A stretch of 64,000 nucleotides of DNA from assembly GCF_000021645.1 (NCBI RefSeq), contig NC_011661.1, positions 528,723-592,722 on the forward strand, written 5' to 3'. The notes below the pieces were generated by a model, which worked only from the letters and a program-made list of their open reading frames with translations, was not told the DNA's origin and made no database searches. The translations under genes and the position numbers were made by a program. Positions 38,759 through 48,166 of the stretch are shown one piece after another (positions within the stretch are counted from its first letter, which is position 1; every line of letters begins with the position of its first letter). Origin of the DNA: Dictyoglomus turgidum DSM 6724 (GTDB lineage: Bacteria; Dictyoglomota; Dictyoglomia; Dictyoglomales; Dictyoglomaceae).

Positions 38759-40463
38759 TTTGCACTTTTTTATATCTGCCATATTTTGTGCTGTTTTTGC
38801 CCTTTCCCTTGATATGTTTAATCCTAAAATTGTGGAGATGATTATAGATAGAGTAATTTTGAAAAATAACATGGATCTTCTTCCACGTCTTCTTTTATTT
38901 ATGGCCTTAATTACCTTTTCTCGGGTTGTTCTGGGCTATTTTAAGGAATATTTTATGGATCTTGGGGGATCAAGGCTTGCCTACGAATTAAGGGTGGATC
39001 TTTTTGAACATTTGCAAAAACTTCCTTTCTCTTTCTTTGATAGGATAAATACAGGAGAGCTTATGTCAAGGATAAAGGAAGATATTGATAATATATGGTT
39101 TACTTTTGGTTTTGGCTTAGTCTTTTTTATAGAACAACTCTTTTATTTTCTAATTGCAAGTGTTATTTTGTTTTCCATAAACTGGAGATTAACTCTCATA
39201 GTTCTTACCCTTGTGCCCTTTATAGGATATATAGCCTATAAACTTGAGAGGGAGAATGATGAAATTTATGGAGAGATATCCGATCAGGGAGTAAGATTAA
39301 ATACTACTGCTCAAGAGGATATAGCTGGAATAAGGGTGGTTAAGTCTTTTGGTAGGGAAAAGTATGAGATAGGGAAATTTTTTGAAGAGAATAGAAAAAT
39401 TTTTGAGTTGAACGTGAAACAGGCAAAGATATTTGCCAAGTATTTTCCATGGATGGATTTTATTACTAATATATCTATTGCCCTTACTATAACTCTTGGA
39501 GGTTTATGGGTTATAGGAGAAAAAATGTCCATTGGTACTTTAGTAGCTTATTCAGGATATGTTTCTATGATTGTTTGGCCTGTAAGGCTTGGAGGATGGA
39601 TTGTTAACATGCTTGCTCAGTGTGTTGCTTCTTTGAAAAAGATTGAAAGGCTATTTAGGGAAAAACCAGAAAAAGAGGTCATAAAGGAAAGGGTAGAAAT
39701 CAAAGAAATAAGAGGGGAGATTATCTTTAAAAATGTTTCTTTTAAATATAAAGATGAGTATGTATTAAAAAATATAAGTTTTCATGTAAAGCCAGGAGAA
39801 ACTCTTGCCATAATGGGACTTACGGGATCTGGTAAAACCACCATAGTAAATCTCATTGGAAGATTTTACGAGCCTTGGGAAGGAGAAATATTAATTGATG
39901 GGGTAGATATTAGAAAGATTGATCTCAAAACTTTAAGGGAAAATATAGCTTATGTACCTCAAGATGTTTTTCTTTTTTCCGATACTGTTAGGGAAAATAT
40001 TAAGCTTGGTAAAGAAGTGGAAGAAAATGTAATAAAAAAAGCTTTAAGGGATGCAAGGGCACTTCAGTTTGTAAAAAACCTTCCTGAAGGTCTTGAAACC
40101 ATAGTCGGAGAGAGAGGATTAGGACTTTCAGGAGGTCAAAAACAAAGATTAACTATTACAAGGGCTCTTGTAAGAGCTTTAATTGGATCTGCAAAAATTC
40201 TTATTCTTGATGATGTAACATCAGCCCTTGATATGGAGACAGAACTTTATATTCAAAAAGCTCTTGAAAAGTACCATCTTACAAAAATTATCATAGCTCA
40301 CCGAGTTTCTTCAGTCAAAAATGCTGATGAGATTATCCTCCTTGATAATGGAGAAGTTGTGGAGAGAGGAACTCATGAATATCTTTTGTCTCTTAAGGGA
40401 AGATATTATGAGATATATCAGGAACAATATGGAAAATATGTATTCATGGAGGAGACTGTATAA
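38727..40463 (+). CDS. ABC exporter half-transporter, degenerate-site subunit
   Basis: A 578-residue half-transporter: six helices (about 1-310) and an ATPase domain (about 330-578). Walker A GLTGSGKTT, signature LSGGQ, Walker B ILILDDVTSALD with Asp where the catalytic Glu normally is, H-loop IIAHR. ATG 38727 is seven bases after AAGGAG. It abuts the next gene without a gap, and the two form a heterodimer: this one has the non-catalytic Walker B, as in TM287-type subunits. Substrate may be a drug, lipid or peptide. Confidence 0.92.
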   Translation: MKRLKKYIKHNLHFFISAIFCAVFALSLDMFNPKIVEMIIDRVILKNNMDLLPRLLLFMALITFSRVVLGYFKEYFMDLGGSRLAYELRVDLFEHLQKLPFSFFDRINTGELMSRIKEDIDNIWFTFGFGLVFFIEQLFYFLIASVILFSINWRLTLIVLTLVPFIGYIAYKLERENDEIYGEISDQGVRLNTTAQEDIAGIRVVKSFGREKYEIGKFFEENRKIFELNVKQAKIFAKYFPWMDFITNISIALTITLGGLWVIGEKMSIGTLVAYSGYVSMIVWPVRLGGWIVNMLAQCVASLKKIERLFREKPEKEVIKERVEIKEIRGEIIFKNVSFKYKDEYVLKNISFHVKPGETLAIMGLTGSGKTTIVNLIGRFYEPWEGEILIDGVDIRKIDLKTLRENIAYVPQDVFLFSDTVRENIKLGKEVEENVIKKALRDARALQFVKNLPEGLETIVGERGLGLSGGQKQRLTITRALVRALIGSAKILILDDVTSALDMETELYIQKALEKYHLTKIIIAHRVSSVKNADEIILLDNGEVVERGTHEYLLSLKGRYYEIYQEQYGKYVFMEETV

Positions 40464-42257
40464 ATGCCATATAGTTTGAGAGAGGATGAAAAGTTAGAGG
40501 AAAAAATAAGTATTGATATCTTAAGAAGACTCTTTAGATATTTAAAGCCCTATAAAAAGGAGATATTAATTGTACTTTTTTTCATCTTCGTAGTTATGAC
40601 TGTAGATCTTGCGAATCCTTATCTTATGAAGATTGCTATTGATAGATTTATAAAGAATAAAGATCCAAAGGGGCTTATTACTGTAGGATTTATAGTGCTT
40701 CTTTTGAATTTAATATCAGCCCTTTGTGCTAAGAAGCGAACAGAAAGGATAGCAAAAATAACCCATAGGATAATTTTAAATATTAGACAGGATCTTTTTA
40801 ATCATGTTCAAAAGCTTTCTTTTGCCTTTTTTGATGAAAGACCTGTAGGAAAGATACTTGCAAGGATTATAGGGGATGTAAATTCATTGACTAATCTCTT
40901 CAACATGAGTGTGACTAACCTTATTCCTGACACTTTCACCATAATTGCCACTGCAACTATCATGTTTTATCTTAATGCCAAGCTTGCCTCTTATGGACTT
41001 TTGATGTTTCCTTTTCTTTTAATCACTCTTTTCTCTATTCAAACCATAAGCAGAAGGAGATGGCAATTAGTAAGAAAGAAGAACTCTACTTTGAATGCTT
41101 TTACTCATGAAAACTATTCAGGAATAAGAATAATAAAGTATTTTAATGCAGAGAATTATAGGAAGAATATTTTTACTGAGCTTGCTTGGGATGTAAGGCA
41201 GGCTTTTGTAAGGGCAGTAAGAATTAACGACCTTTTCTGGCCCATGGTAGAATTTTCTTGGGGGGTAGGATCCATAATTACTTTCTATTTTGGGATAAAA
41301 ATGATAAAGTCAGGAAGTATTACTGTTGGTCTCCTTATAGCTTTTTCCAATTATATTGCCATGTTCTGGAGGCCTATTATGAATCTTAGCAATTTTTATA
41401 ACAATTTAGTTACTAGTATGGCAAGTGCAGAGAGAATCTTTGAAATCATGGACATTAATCCTAATATTGTGGAGGATGAAGAGGCTGTAGAGCTGGATAT
41501 AAAAGGAGAGGTGGAATTTAAAAATGTATCTTTTTCTTATGATGGAAAGAAAAAAGTTCTTGAAAAGGTGAGCTTTAAAGTATATCCAGGAGAAAGAATT
41601 GCTCTTGTGGGGCATACAGGTGCTGGGAAAACTACTATAGTGAATCTTATTTGCAGATTTTACGATCCTGATGAGGGTGAGATATTAATTGATGGGGTGG
41701 ATATTAGAAAGATAAAACTTGAGAGTTTGCGAAGGCAACTTGCAGTAATGTTTCAGGATACTTTTCTCTTTTCAGGAAGTATAATGGAAAATATAAGGTA
41801 TGGAAGACTTTCTGCTTCAGATGAAGAAGTAATCAATACCGCGAGGGAGGTCTATGCTCACGATTTTGTAGTGTCCTTAGAAAAGGGCTACGATACAAGA
41901 GTGCAAGAGAGGGGACTTAGACTTTCCACAGGACAAAGGCAACTTGTTTCCCTTGCAAGAACTCTTATTGCAAACCCCAAAATTCTCATTCTTGACGAGG
42001 CTACCGCAAGTATTGATACCCATACAGAGAGACTTCTTCAGAAAGGAATTGAGAAACTACTACAGGGAAGAACATCCTTTATTATTGCTCATAGACTTTC
42101 TACCATTCAAAATGCTGATAGAATTTTTGTCATAGAAAACGGAAAAATAGTGGAAGAGGGAAATCATGAAGAACTTATGAAAAAGAGAGGCATTTACTAT
42201 AACATGTTTATATCTCAATTTAAGCTTTGGAGTGAAGAGAAGGAAATTGTCTCTTAA
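40464..42257 (+). CDS. ABC exporter half-transporter, partner subunit
   Basis: A 597-residue half-transporter with six helices and an ATPase domain (about 350-597). Walker A GHTGAGKTT, Walker B ILILDEATASID with the catalytic Glu, H-loop IIAHR, but signature LSTGQ with Thr for the first Gly. Its altered signature pairs with the altered Walker B of the partner, giving one active and one degenerate ATP site, as in TM287/288-type exporters. Last gene of the murJ-led run. Confidence 0.92.
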   Translation: MPYSLREDEKLEEKISIDILRRLFRYLKPYKKEILIVLFFIFVVMTVDLANPYLMKIAIDRFIKNKDPKGLITVGFIVLLLNLISALCAKKRTERIAKITHRIILNIRQDLFNHVQKLSFAFFDERPVGKILARIIGDVNSLTNLFNMSVTNLIPDTFTIIATATIMFYLNAKLASYGLLMFPFLLITLFSIQTISRRRWQLVRKKNSTLNAFTHENYSGIRIIKYFNAENYRKNIFTELAWDVRQAFVRAVRINDLFWPMVEFSWGVGSIITFYFGIKMIKSGSITVGLLIAFSNYIAMFWRPIMNLSNFYNNLVTSMASAERIFEIMDINPNIVEDEEAVELDIKGEVEFKNVSFSYDGKKKVLEKVSFKVYPGERIALVGHTGAGKTTIVNLICRFYDPDEGEILIDGVDIRKIKLESLRRQLAVMFQDTFLFSGSIMENIRYGRLSASDEEVINTAREVYAHDFVVSLEKGYDTRVQERGLRLSTGQRQLVSLARTLIANPKILILDEATASIDTHTERLLQKGIEKLLQGRTSFIIAHRLSTIQNADRIFVIENGKIVEEGNHEELMKKRGIYYNMFISQFKLWSEEKEIVS

Positions 42258-42268
42258 AAAAAATAAAA

Positions 42269-42310
42269 CCCCCTGAGAGGGGGGACTCAGGGGGAGGGGG
42301 TGAGAGGGGG
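42269..42310 (+). repeat. G-tract run with hairpin, possible G-quadruplex
   Basis: Four G-tracts of at least five (42279-42284, 42290-42294, 42296-42300, 42306-42310) within 32 bases, in an otherwise AT-rich gap. CCCCCTGAG (42269-42277) can also pair with CTCAGGGGG (42286-42294); on the minus strand this stem is followed by TTTTATTTTTTTT, a proper terminator for the convergent DinB gene. The remainder to 42501 is AT-rich with no gene. Confidence 0.7.
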
Positions 42311-42501
42311 AGGTGTCTTTGCTTACTTATTTATTTTTTACACTTTTTTAGACTTTCAAACTTTATTTTTTATTCCAAACTTTTTTATTTTTTCCTTTTA
42401 TATTTCCGTCAACTTTCGTTAAGTAAGATATCAAATATTAATAGGGGTGTCAATAAATTGGAGTTAAAGTTATATTAAATATTTTAAAAAATTGTTAACA
42501 A

Positions 42502-42930
42502 CTATAAATTAAGACCCATAAGCTGTAGAATTAATACAATCTGACCCGCATGATAACAATCATGGCTTATTATACCATAAAGATTGTCCTCTAAAGTTCC
42601 GTATTCGCCTAAACTTTTGTCCAGATCTTCATCGGTTTTGCCCTTTAAAATTTCTATAAGCTTATTATGAACTTCTTCCAATTTTTTAACAGTGTTTTTC
42701 CAAGCCTCCTCCGAGGTATCATCAGGGGTTTTAAAATCATCCTCAGATGGAATTTCCTTACCTTCTAAGATGTTTATTAAATACTCTTTCCCAAAGATTA
42801 AATGATTCACAATTTCCCAAATGCTGTGTATATTTTATAATACATCCATAACCGAATGAGACCAAAGACCCGCATCCCTCTTAAAGGCATCATTCATATA
42901 CTTTATGATCCTCTCAATTCTCGTAGCCAT
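42502..42930 (-). pseudogene. DinB-family protein gene with in-frame stop
   Basis: On the minus strand an ATG at 42930 (after GGAAGG) begins MATRIERIIKYMNDAFKRDA, continues to VMDVL, meets TAA at 42835-42837, and carries on in the same frame with NIHSIWEIVNHLIFGKEYL to a stop at 42502. The C-terminal CYHAGQIVLILQL with its His matches the metal site of DinB/DUF664 four-helix proteins. The single stop is the only defect. A shorter product from an internal start would lack helix 1. Probably recent inactivation. Confidence 0.75.
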
Positions 42931-43001
42931 TTTTCAAACCTTCCTTTGGAGTTTTATACACAAAATCCTTTGTTAATAGTTTAGCATGTATGGCTTAGTA
43001 A

Positions 43002-43041
43002 TTGTTTTAAAATTTTATTTTTTGTAAAATATTAAATCATG
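43002..43041 (+). promoter_or_regulatory. Promoter of a probably leaderless MFS mRNA
   Basis: TTGTTT (43002-43007), 17 bases, TAAAAT (43025-43030), and the ATG at 43039 eight bases later. No ribosome site lies between. Confidence 0.55.
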
Positions 43042-44205
43042 AAGAGGGAAATATTTCTTTTAAAGCTCTTCTTTTTTATATATTTTTCTGCATGGGTATT
43101 TATTTTCTCCTTTATCCCTGTGTATTTGAGAGAAGTTAAAAATTTTTCCATAGGAATGATTGGAGTTTTATCTGCTATTTCTTCTCTTTCGGGTGCCCTT
43201 TTTCAAGTTTATATAGGATATCTTTCTGATAAATTTGGTAAAAGAAAGCCTTTTATTCTCATAGGTTTTATTGTACTTATATTGATATATACTTTTATCT
43301 TTCCATCTTTAAAAAATTTTTGGTCCTTTCTAATAGTCTATTTTATTGTAGGAATATTTACAAGCACTATCACTACTATGGCGAATGTTCTTGTTATGGA
43401 TTACGCAGTGTCAGAGAGAACAGGCTCTCATTATGCCTCCATAAGGATATGGGGAAGTATAGGATTTCTTCTGGTTATGCTTGCAACAGGATTTTATCCA
43501 AAATTGGTGGAACATAAGGTAATGTTTTTGATGATTGGCTTAATATACCTATTGGGATTTATTTTAAGTATTGTAATAAAAGAGTCTCCTGTTAAGACTG
43601 GCATCTCTAAAGTGGATTTTAGAAGTGTAAAAAAAATAATATTAAAGCCTGAAGTAAGGAACTTTTTAATCTTTTATGTGATTTATTTTATTGCTCTCTT
43701 GGGAGCATCCTCCAATGTTAACCTGTTAATAAGATCCTTGGGTGGAGAAAGTAAGCATATAAGTTTTGCTTATTCTGCAAGTTCTTTTTCAGAGATCCCC
43801 TTTATGCTTATTTGGGGTTATCTGTCAGACAAGTTGGGAAGAAAACCCATACTTATATTCACTTCTATTGCTCTTCCTATAAGAATTTTTCTATATACTT
43901 TAACTAACAATCCATGGCATATCATTCTTATTCAATTTATGCATTCCTTAACTTTTGCAGTAATAGGGACCATACCTATTGTTTATATGAATGATCTGGT
44001 GCCTCCTGAGGAAAGAGCAACAGCTCAAGGACTATTAGGCATGGCTATGGCACTTTCATCTACTTTAGGTCCTGCTATTTCAGGATTTGTAGCTGATCTT
44101 TTTGGACTTCCTGGAATGTATCGCTTTTTAACCTTTGTATCTCTAATCTCTACAGTACTTGCTATAACTTCTTTAAAGGAGTCAAAAAATAGGGTGTCCT
44201 CTTAA
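43039..44205 (+). CDS. MFS transporter
   Basis: A 388-residue, twelve-helix transporter. The loop 2-3 motif is GYLSDKFGKRKPF and its repeat in the second half is GYLSDKLGRKPIL, both matching the MFS signature. RIWGSIGFLLVM and GTIPIVYMNDLVPPEERATA recall the nucleoside/LacY-related and sugar exporter branches (MFS_1/LacY-like), but the substrate is not clear. It seems to be monocistronic; its stop codon lies in the loop of a terminator. Confidence 0.88.
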   Translation: MKREIFLLKLFFFIYFSAWVFIFSFIPVYLREVKNFSIGMIGVLSAISSLSGALFQVYIGYLSDKFGKRKPFILIGFIVLILIYTFIFPSLKNFWSFLIVYFIVGIFTSTITTMANVLVMDYAVSERTGSHYASIRIWGSIGFLLVMLATGFYPKLVEHKVMFLMIGLIYLLGFILSIVIKESPVKTGISKVDFRSVKKIILKPEVRNFLIFYVIYFIALLGASSNVNLLIRSLGGESKHISFAYSASSFSEIPFMLIWGYLSDKLGRKPILIFTSIALPIRIFLYTLTNNPWHIILIQFMHSLTFAVIGTIPIVYMNDLVPPEERATAQGLLGMAMALSSTLGPAISGFVADLFGLPGMYRFLTFVSLISTVLAITSLKESKNRVSS

Positions 44206-44235
44206 ATCTGAGGACACCCTACCAAGATTTTTCTT
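44191..44235. terminator. Bidirectional terminator overlapping the MFS stop codon
   Basis: AGGGTGTCCTC (44191-44201) and GAGGACACCCT (44210-44220) form a perfect 11-bp stem with an 8-base loop holding the TAA. A T-rich tract follows on the plus strand and ATTTTTT on the minus, so it serves both convergent genes. Confidence 0.9.
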
Positions 44236-44246
44236 TTTTTACTTTT

Positions 44247-44924
44247 CTACTTTGTTAATTTCTTATGGCAGAACCACCAGTCAAAGCATTCAATTTCACC
44301 TTTCTTAGCTGCTTCAAGTCTTGCTTTAACAGTCTCCACATCACCTGCAGGAGGAATAATTACATGATCCTTTCCTACTACTTCACTGTCGGGCCATTGA
44401 GCTGGAGTTGCTACTCCATATTTATCGGTAACTTGTAGTGCCTCTACTGCTCTCAAAATCTCGTCAATATTTCTTCCTACCTCTTGTGGATAGTAGAGGA
44501 TAAGCCTTACTATGCCCTTGTCATCTACCACAAATACTGCTCTTACTGTGTTGGTTCCTTTTCCAGGGTGAATTAATCCGAGCTTTTCTGCTACCTTTCC
44601 TGTATCATCAGCGATAATTGGAAATTCAATTTCTACTCCTAATTTTTCCTTAATCCATTCTACCCACTTAATATGGCTAAATACTTGGTCAATACTAAGC
44701 CCAATAAGCTCGGTATTTAGAGCTCTAAACTTATCATATCTCTTTTGAAAGGCTACAAATTCAGTGGTACATACAGGTGTAAAGTCTGCAGGATGGCTAA
44801 AAAGTACGAACCATTTTCCTTTGTAGTCATTAGGAAGAACTTTCTCACCATGGGTAGTTTTAACTTTCATCTCTGGAAAAGGCTCTCCTAAAAGGGGAAT
44901 TCCTTTTCTCTCTAAATTTTCCAT
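44247..44924 (-). CDS. Peroxiredoxin (Prx6/AhpC type)
   Basis: A 225-residue thiol peroxidase that reduces H2O2 and organic peroxides. Peroxidatic Cys in [13 protein letters not shown] (near residue 51), with the catalytic Thr and downstream Arg (NTVRAVFVV). The C-terminal extension ([20 protein letters not shown]) is typical of archaeal-type Prx6 decamers; Cys residues near the end (ECFDWWFC) match the extra thiols of those 2-Cys-like enzymes. AGGAGGTGG before the ATG. Intact, unlike the peroxiredoxin at 3000-3418. Upstream, two runs of ATT repeats (about 44946-44976) flank TAGA; an operator is possible but unsupported. Confidence 0.93.
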   Translation of the reverse strand: MENLERKGIPLLGEPFPEMKVKTTHGEKVLPNDYKGKWFVLFSHPADFTPVCTTEFVAFQKRYDKFRALNTELIGLSIDQVFSHIKWVEWIKEKLGVEIEFPIIADDTGKVAEKLGLIHPGKGTNTVRAVFVVDDKGIVRLILYYPQEVGRNIDEILRAVEALQVTDKYGVATPAQWPDSEVVGKDHVIIPPAGDVETVKARLEAAKKGEIECFDWWFCHKKLTK

Positions 44925-45188
44925 TTTTATCCACCTCCTAATAAAAATTATTATTATTTAGAATTATTATTATTTTCAAGTATATATTACCATAAATGAA
45001 AAATTTTTGCAAGAGGAGATTATAAGAAAGGCTTCTAAAAACATAGGGTTTAGTTACTAATAAAAATTAATTATACTAAAGTACGTTGAATGTCTCAATG
45101 ATATTTATTTCTTTAAGAACCTATATTTTTATGGTATATTATGATGTAAGGTAATGAGAAGAAAAAATTTATTAGAGATTTTGAGGGA

Positions 45189-47090
45189 ATGTTTTTGAGG
45201 AGAAGAAATTTATTTAAGATACCACGTTCAACAATATTTAGGATATTTGTAGATTTTGCATTTTTTATTCTATCTATTTATTTTTCCTTTTTGTTAAGGT
45301 TTGAATTTATACCTCCTTCTAATTATATTAAAATACTACCTCTTGTTATATTTAGAGAATTTCTTATTTTCTTTATTATTTATTTCTTTGCTTTTAAGCT
45401 CTATCGCACTTTATGGGAATATTTTAGCCTTGAAGCCCTGAAAGAGTTGACCCTTGCGATTACACTTGAAAAAATAATATTTTATTTATCTTATTTAATT
45501 TTTCCAATTCAAGGACTTCCAAGATCAATAATTCTCATCTCTTACTTTACGTCTCTTTTACTTTTATTCTCAGTAAGGGCTTTTACTCGCTGGGTTTACG
45601 AGAGTAAAAAGAGTATAGATAAAGTTAATTATGCTCAAAAAAAGAGAGTAGTTATTATTGGAGCTGGTGATGCTGGAGAAAAGATATTAAGAGAGATAAA
45701 GACACATAAAAACCTAAATTATGATGTGGTAGGATTTTTGGATGATGATCCTAAAAAAATTGGAAAAACAATTCATGGAATTAAAATATTAGGACCTATA
45801 TCTTCTTTGCACAAAGTTGTTAGGGGGAATGGAGTTCAGGAAATTCTTGTTGCAATTCCTTCTGCACCTCCTTCGCTTTTGAAAAATATTTTGAGTATGG
45901 CTTCTAAGTTGAAACTTCCTGTAAAAACCCTTCCTGGAATATGGGAGCTTATAGATGGGAAAGTGACCATAAGTAAAATTAGGGACGTAAAGATAGAAGA
46001 TCTTCTTGAAAGGGACGTTATAGATTTGGATTCTGAAAAAATAGGTGAATACTTAAGAGGAAAAAAAGTACTTGTTACTGGAGCTGGAGGATCTATTGGG
46101 GCGGAAATTTGTAGGCAGGTTGCAAGATATGGACCACAAAAACTTATTCTTCTGGGAAGAGGAGAAAATAGCATATTTAATATTGAATTAGAACTTAAGA
46201 ATACTTACCCTAATTTAAATATCTGCTCTTATATTGCAGATATAAAGGATAGAGATAGGATATTTTACATATTTTCCATGGAAAAACCTGAGATAGTCTT
46301 TCACTCTGCTGCCCATAAACATGTGCCTTTAATGGAGGAAAATCCTGACGAAGCGGTGTTTAACAATGTTTTTGGTACCATTAATGTAATGGATGCTTCA
46401 AAAGAATATGGAGTAAAAAAATTTATCTTTATTTCTACCGATAAAGCAGTGTATCCAGCAAATATAATGGGTGCGACAAAAAGAGTTGGAGAAATGTTAG
46501 TAAGGTATTATAATTCTCACTCTCAAACGGAGTATATAGCAGTAAGATTTGGAAATGTCTTAGGAAGTAGGGGAAGCGTCCTTGAAGTATTTAAAAAACA
46601 GATTGAAATGGGCGGTCCTATCACTATAACCCATAAGGATATGGAAAGATATTTCATGACAATACCCGAGGCGGTAGGACTTGTGCTTCAGGCAGGGGCT
46701 ATTGGGAAATCGGGTGATCTTTTTGTTCTTGATATGGGAAAGCCAGTTAAAATTATAGATCTTGCAAAAAACTTTATAGAGCTTTCTGGATATTCGGTGG
46801 AAGATATAGAGATAAAGATTATAGGTCTTCGCCCTGGAGAAAAGTTAAAGGAGGAACTTTGGGAGGAAGAGGAAAAGGTTCTAAAAACCTCGCATCCTAA
46901 AATATATAAAATAATTTCTAACAATGATCTTGATAAAAATAGTTTTGAAGCATTACTGAGAGAGCTAAAGCTTTCTGCTGAAAAAAGGGATAAAAATGAG
47001 ATTGAAAAAGTGCTTAAAAAGTTAATTCCTACTTATAAAAAAGCTCAAGAAAATGCAAAAGGGAAAGAACAATGGGAAGCTTTAAAGTAA
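45189..47090 (+). CDS. Membrane nucleotide-sugar 4,6-dehydratase (CapD/PglF/WbpM type)
   Basis: A 633-residue protein: four N-terminal helices (about 10-135), a CoA-binding-like Rossmann domain (RVVIIGAGDAGEKILREI), and a large SDR domain from about 285 (LVTGAGGSIGAEICRQ, STDKAVYPANIMGATKRVGE). It dehydrates UDP-HexNAc at C4/C6, the first step toward 6-deoxy or bacillosamine-type sugars. GAGGGA before the ATG. It opens the polysaccharide locus and overlaps the 2-epimerase by 19 bases. Confidence 0.92.
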   Translation: MFLRRRNLFKIPRSTIFRIFVDFAFFILSIYFSFLLRFEFIPPSNYIKILPLVIFREFLIFFIIYFFAFKLYRTLWEYFSLEALKELTLAITLEKIIFYLSYLIFPIQGLPRSIILISYFTSLLLLFSVRAFTRWVYESKKSIDKVNYAQKKRVVIIGAGDAGEKILREIKTHKNLNYDVVGFLDDDPKKIGKTIHGIKILGPISSLHKVVRGNGVQEILVAIPSAPPSLLKNILSMASKLKLPVKTLPGIWELIDGKVTISKIRDVKIEDLLERDVIDLDSEKIGEYLRGKKVLVTGAGGSIGAEICRQVARYGPQKLILLGRGENSIFNIELELKNTYPNLNICSYIADIKDRDRIFYIFSMEKPEIVFHSAAHKHVPLMEENPDEAVFNNVFGTINVMDASKEYGVKKFIFISTDKAVYPANIMGATKRVGEMLVRYYNSHSQTEYIAVRFGNVLGSRGSVLEVFKKQIEMGGPITITHKDMERYFMTIPEAVGLVLQAGAIGKSGDLFVLDMGKPVKIIDLAKNFIELSGYSVEDIEIKIIGLRPGEKLKEELWEEEEKVLKTSHPKIYKIISNNDLDKNSFEALLRELKLSAEKRDKNEIEKVLKKLIPTYKKAQENAKGKEQWEALK

Positions 47091-48166
47091 TTTCCATAGT
47101 AGGAGCCCGCCCTCAATTTATAAAACTTGCTCCTTTTTCAATTGAGCTTAGAAAAAGCGGAATAAAGGAAGTTATTCTTCACACAGGTCAGCATTACGAT
47201 GAAAACATGAGTGATCTCTTCTTTAAAGAATTGGAAATTCCAGAGCCAGATTATAACCTTGGGATAGGTTCAAGCTCCCATGGTGAGCAAACAGGAAGGA
47301 TGCTTATAGGAATAGAAGAAGTCTTAATAAAAGAAAAACCTGATGTAGTAATAGTATATGGAGATACAAACTCTACTTTAGCTGGAGCTTTGGCAAGTTC
47401 TAAACTTCACATTCCTTTAGCCCATGTAGAAGCGGGACTTAGAAGTTTTAATAAGAAGATGCCTGAGGAGATAAATAGAATTGTAGCAGATCACCTTTCG
47501 GATATTCTTTTTGCACCTACAGAAACTGCAGTGGAGAATCTTAAAAGAGAAGGTATAGAAAAAGGCGTATACTTAGTAGGGGATATAATGTTTGATGCTC
47601 TTATGCATTTTTCTAAATTAGCAAAAGAAAAAAGTAAAATTTTAGAGAAGCTTTCTCTTTATCCTAAAGGTTATTACTTAGTTACAATTCATAGAGCTGA
47701 GAATACTGATAATCCTGAAAGATTAAAAAGTATCTTTTCAGCCCTCCAAGAATTAGATAAAGAAGTGATCTTTCCTATTCATCCCAGGACAAAAAATAAA
47801 GTAAAAGAATTTGGTTTAGAAGATTATTTAAAGAGCAGAATTAGAATAATAGATCCAGTTGGATACCTTGATATGATACAGCTTGAGAAAAATGCGTATG
47901 CAATTTTGACAGATTCTGGAGGGGTCCAAAAAGAAGCTTTTTGGCTTAAGGTTCCATGTATTACCTTAAGGGAAGAAACAGAATGGGTAGAAATAGTGAA
48001 GCTTAAATGGAATAGATTAGTTGGTGCAAATAAAGAAAAGATATTAGAAGCTGTAAGAAATATAAAAGAGGGGGAAGATGTAAATTTTGAAGAAAATTAC
48101 TCGGCACCTAAAATGAGAGAAATTTTAGTAAGAGAATTGGAAAAGAGAGGAGGAGAGTTTAAGTGA
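47072..48166 (+). CDS. UDP-GlcNAc 2-epimerase (WecB family)
   Basis: A 364-residue cytoplasmic enzyme converting UDP-N-acetylglucosamine-type sugars to the manno form. Family motifs: GARPQFIKLAP, LHTGQHYDENMS, YGDTNSTLAGA, HVEAGLRSF, HRAENTDNP and DSGGVQKEAFWL. The neighbouring diacetamido-uronic acid-type genes make WbpI-like action on a 2,3-diamino sugar as likely as plain WecB. Overlaps the dehydrogenase gene by four bases. Fragments of a second copy lie at 51085-51409 and 54871-55023. Confidence 0.92.
   Translation: MGSFKVISIVGARPQFIKLAPFSIELRKSGIKEVILHTGQHYDENMSDLFFKELEIPEPDYNLGIGSSSHGEQTGRMLIGIEEVLIKEKPDVVIVYGDTNSTLAGALASSKLHIPLAHVEAGLRSFNKKMPEEINRIVADHLSDILFAPTETAVENLKREGIEKGVYLVGDIMFDALMHFSKLAKEKSKILEKLSLYPKGYYLVTIHRAENTDNPERLKSIFSALQELDKEVIFPIHPRTKNKVKEFGLEDYLKSRIRIIDPVGYLDMIQLEKNAYAILTDSGGVQKEAFWLKVPCITLREETEWVEIVKLKWNRLVGANKEKILEAVRNIKEGEDVNFEENYSAPKMREILVRELEKRGGEFK

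Noticed and set aside
42412-42432. TCGTTAA as a further Rex box upstream of 42500
   Set aside because: Only one half site is present and no promoter faces a gene from here.
44946-44976. Two ATT-repeat runs before the peroxiredoxin gene as a PerR or Fur operator
   Set aside because: The runs are direct, not inverted, repeats and may only reflect AT richness; no PerR/Fur gene is in the window.
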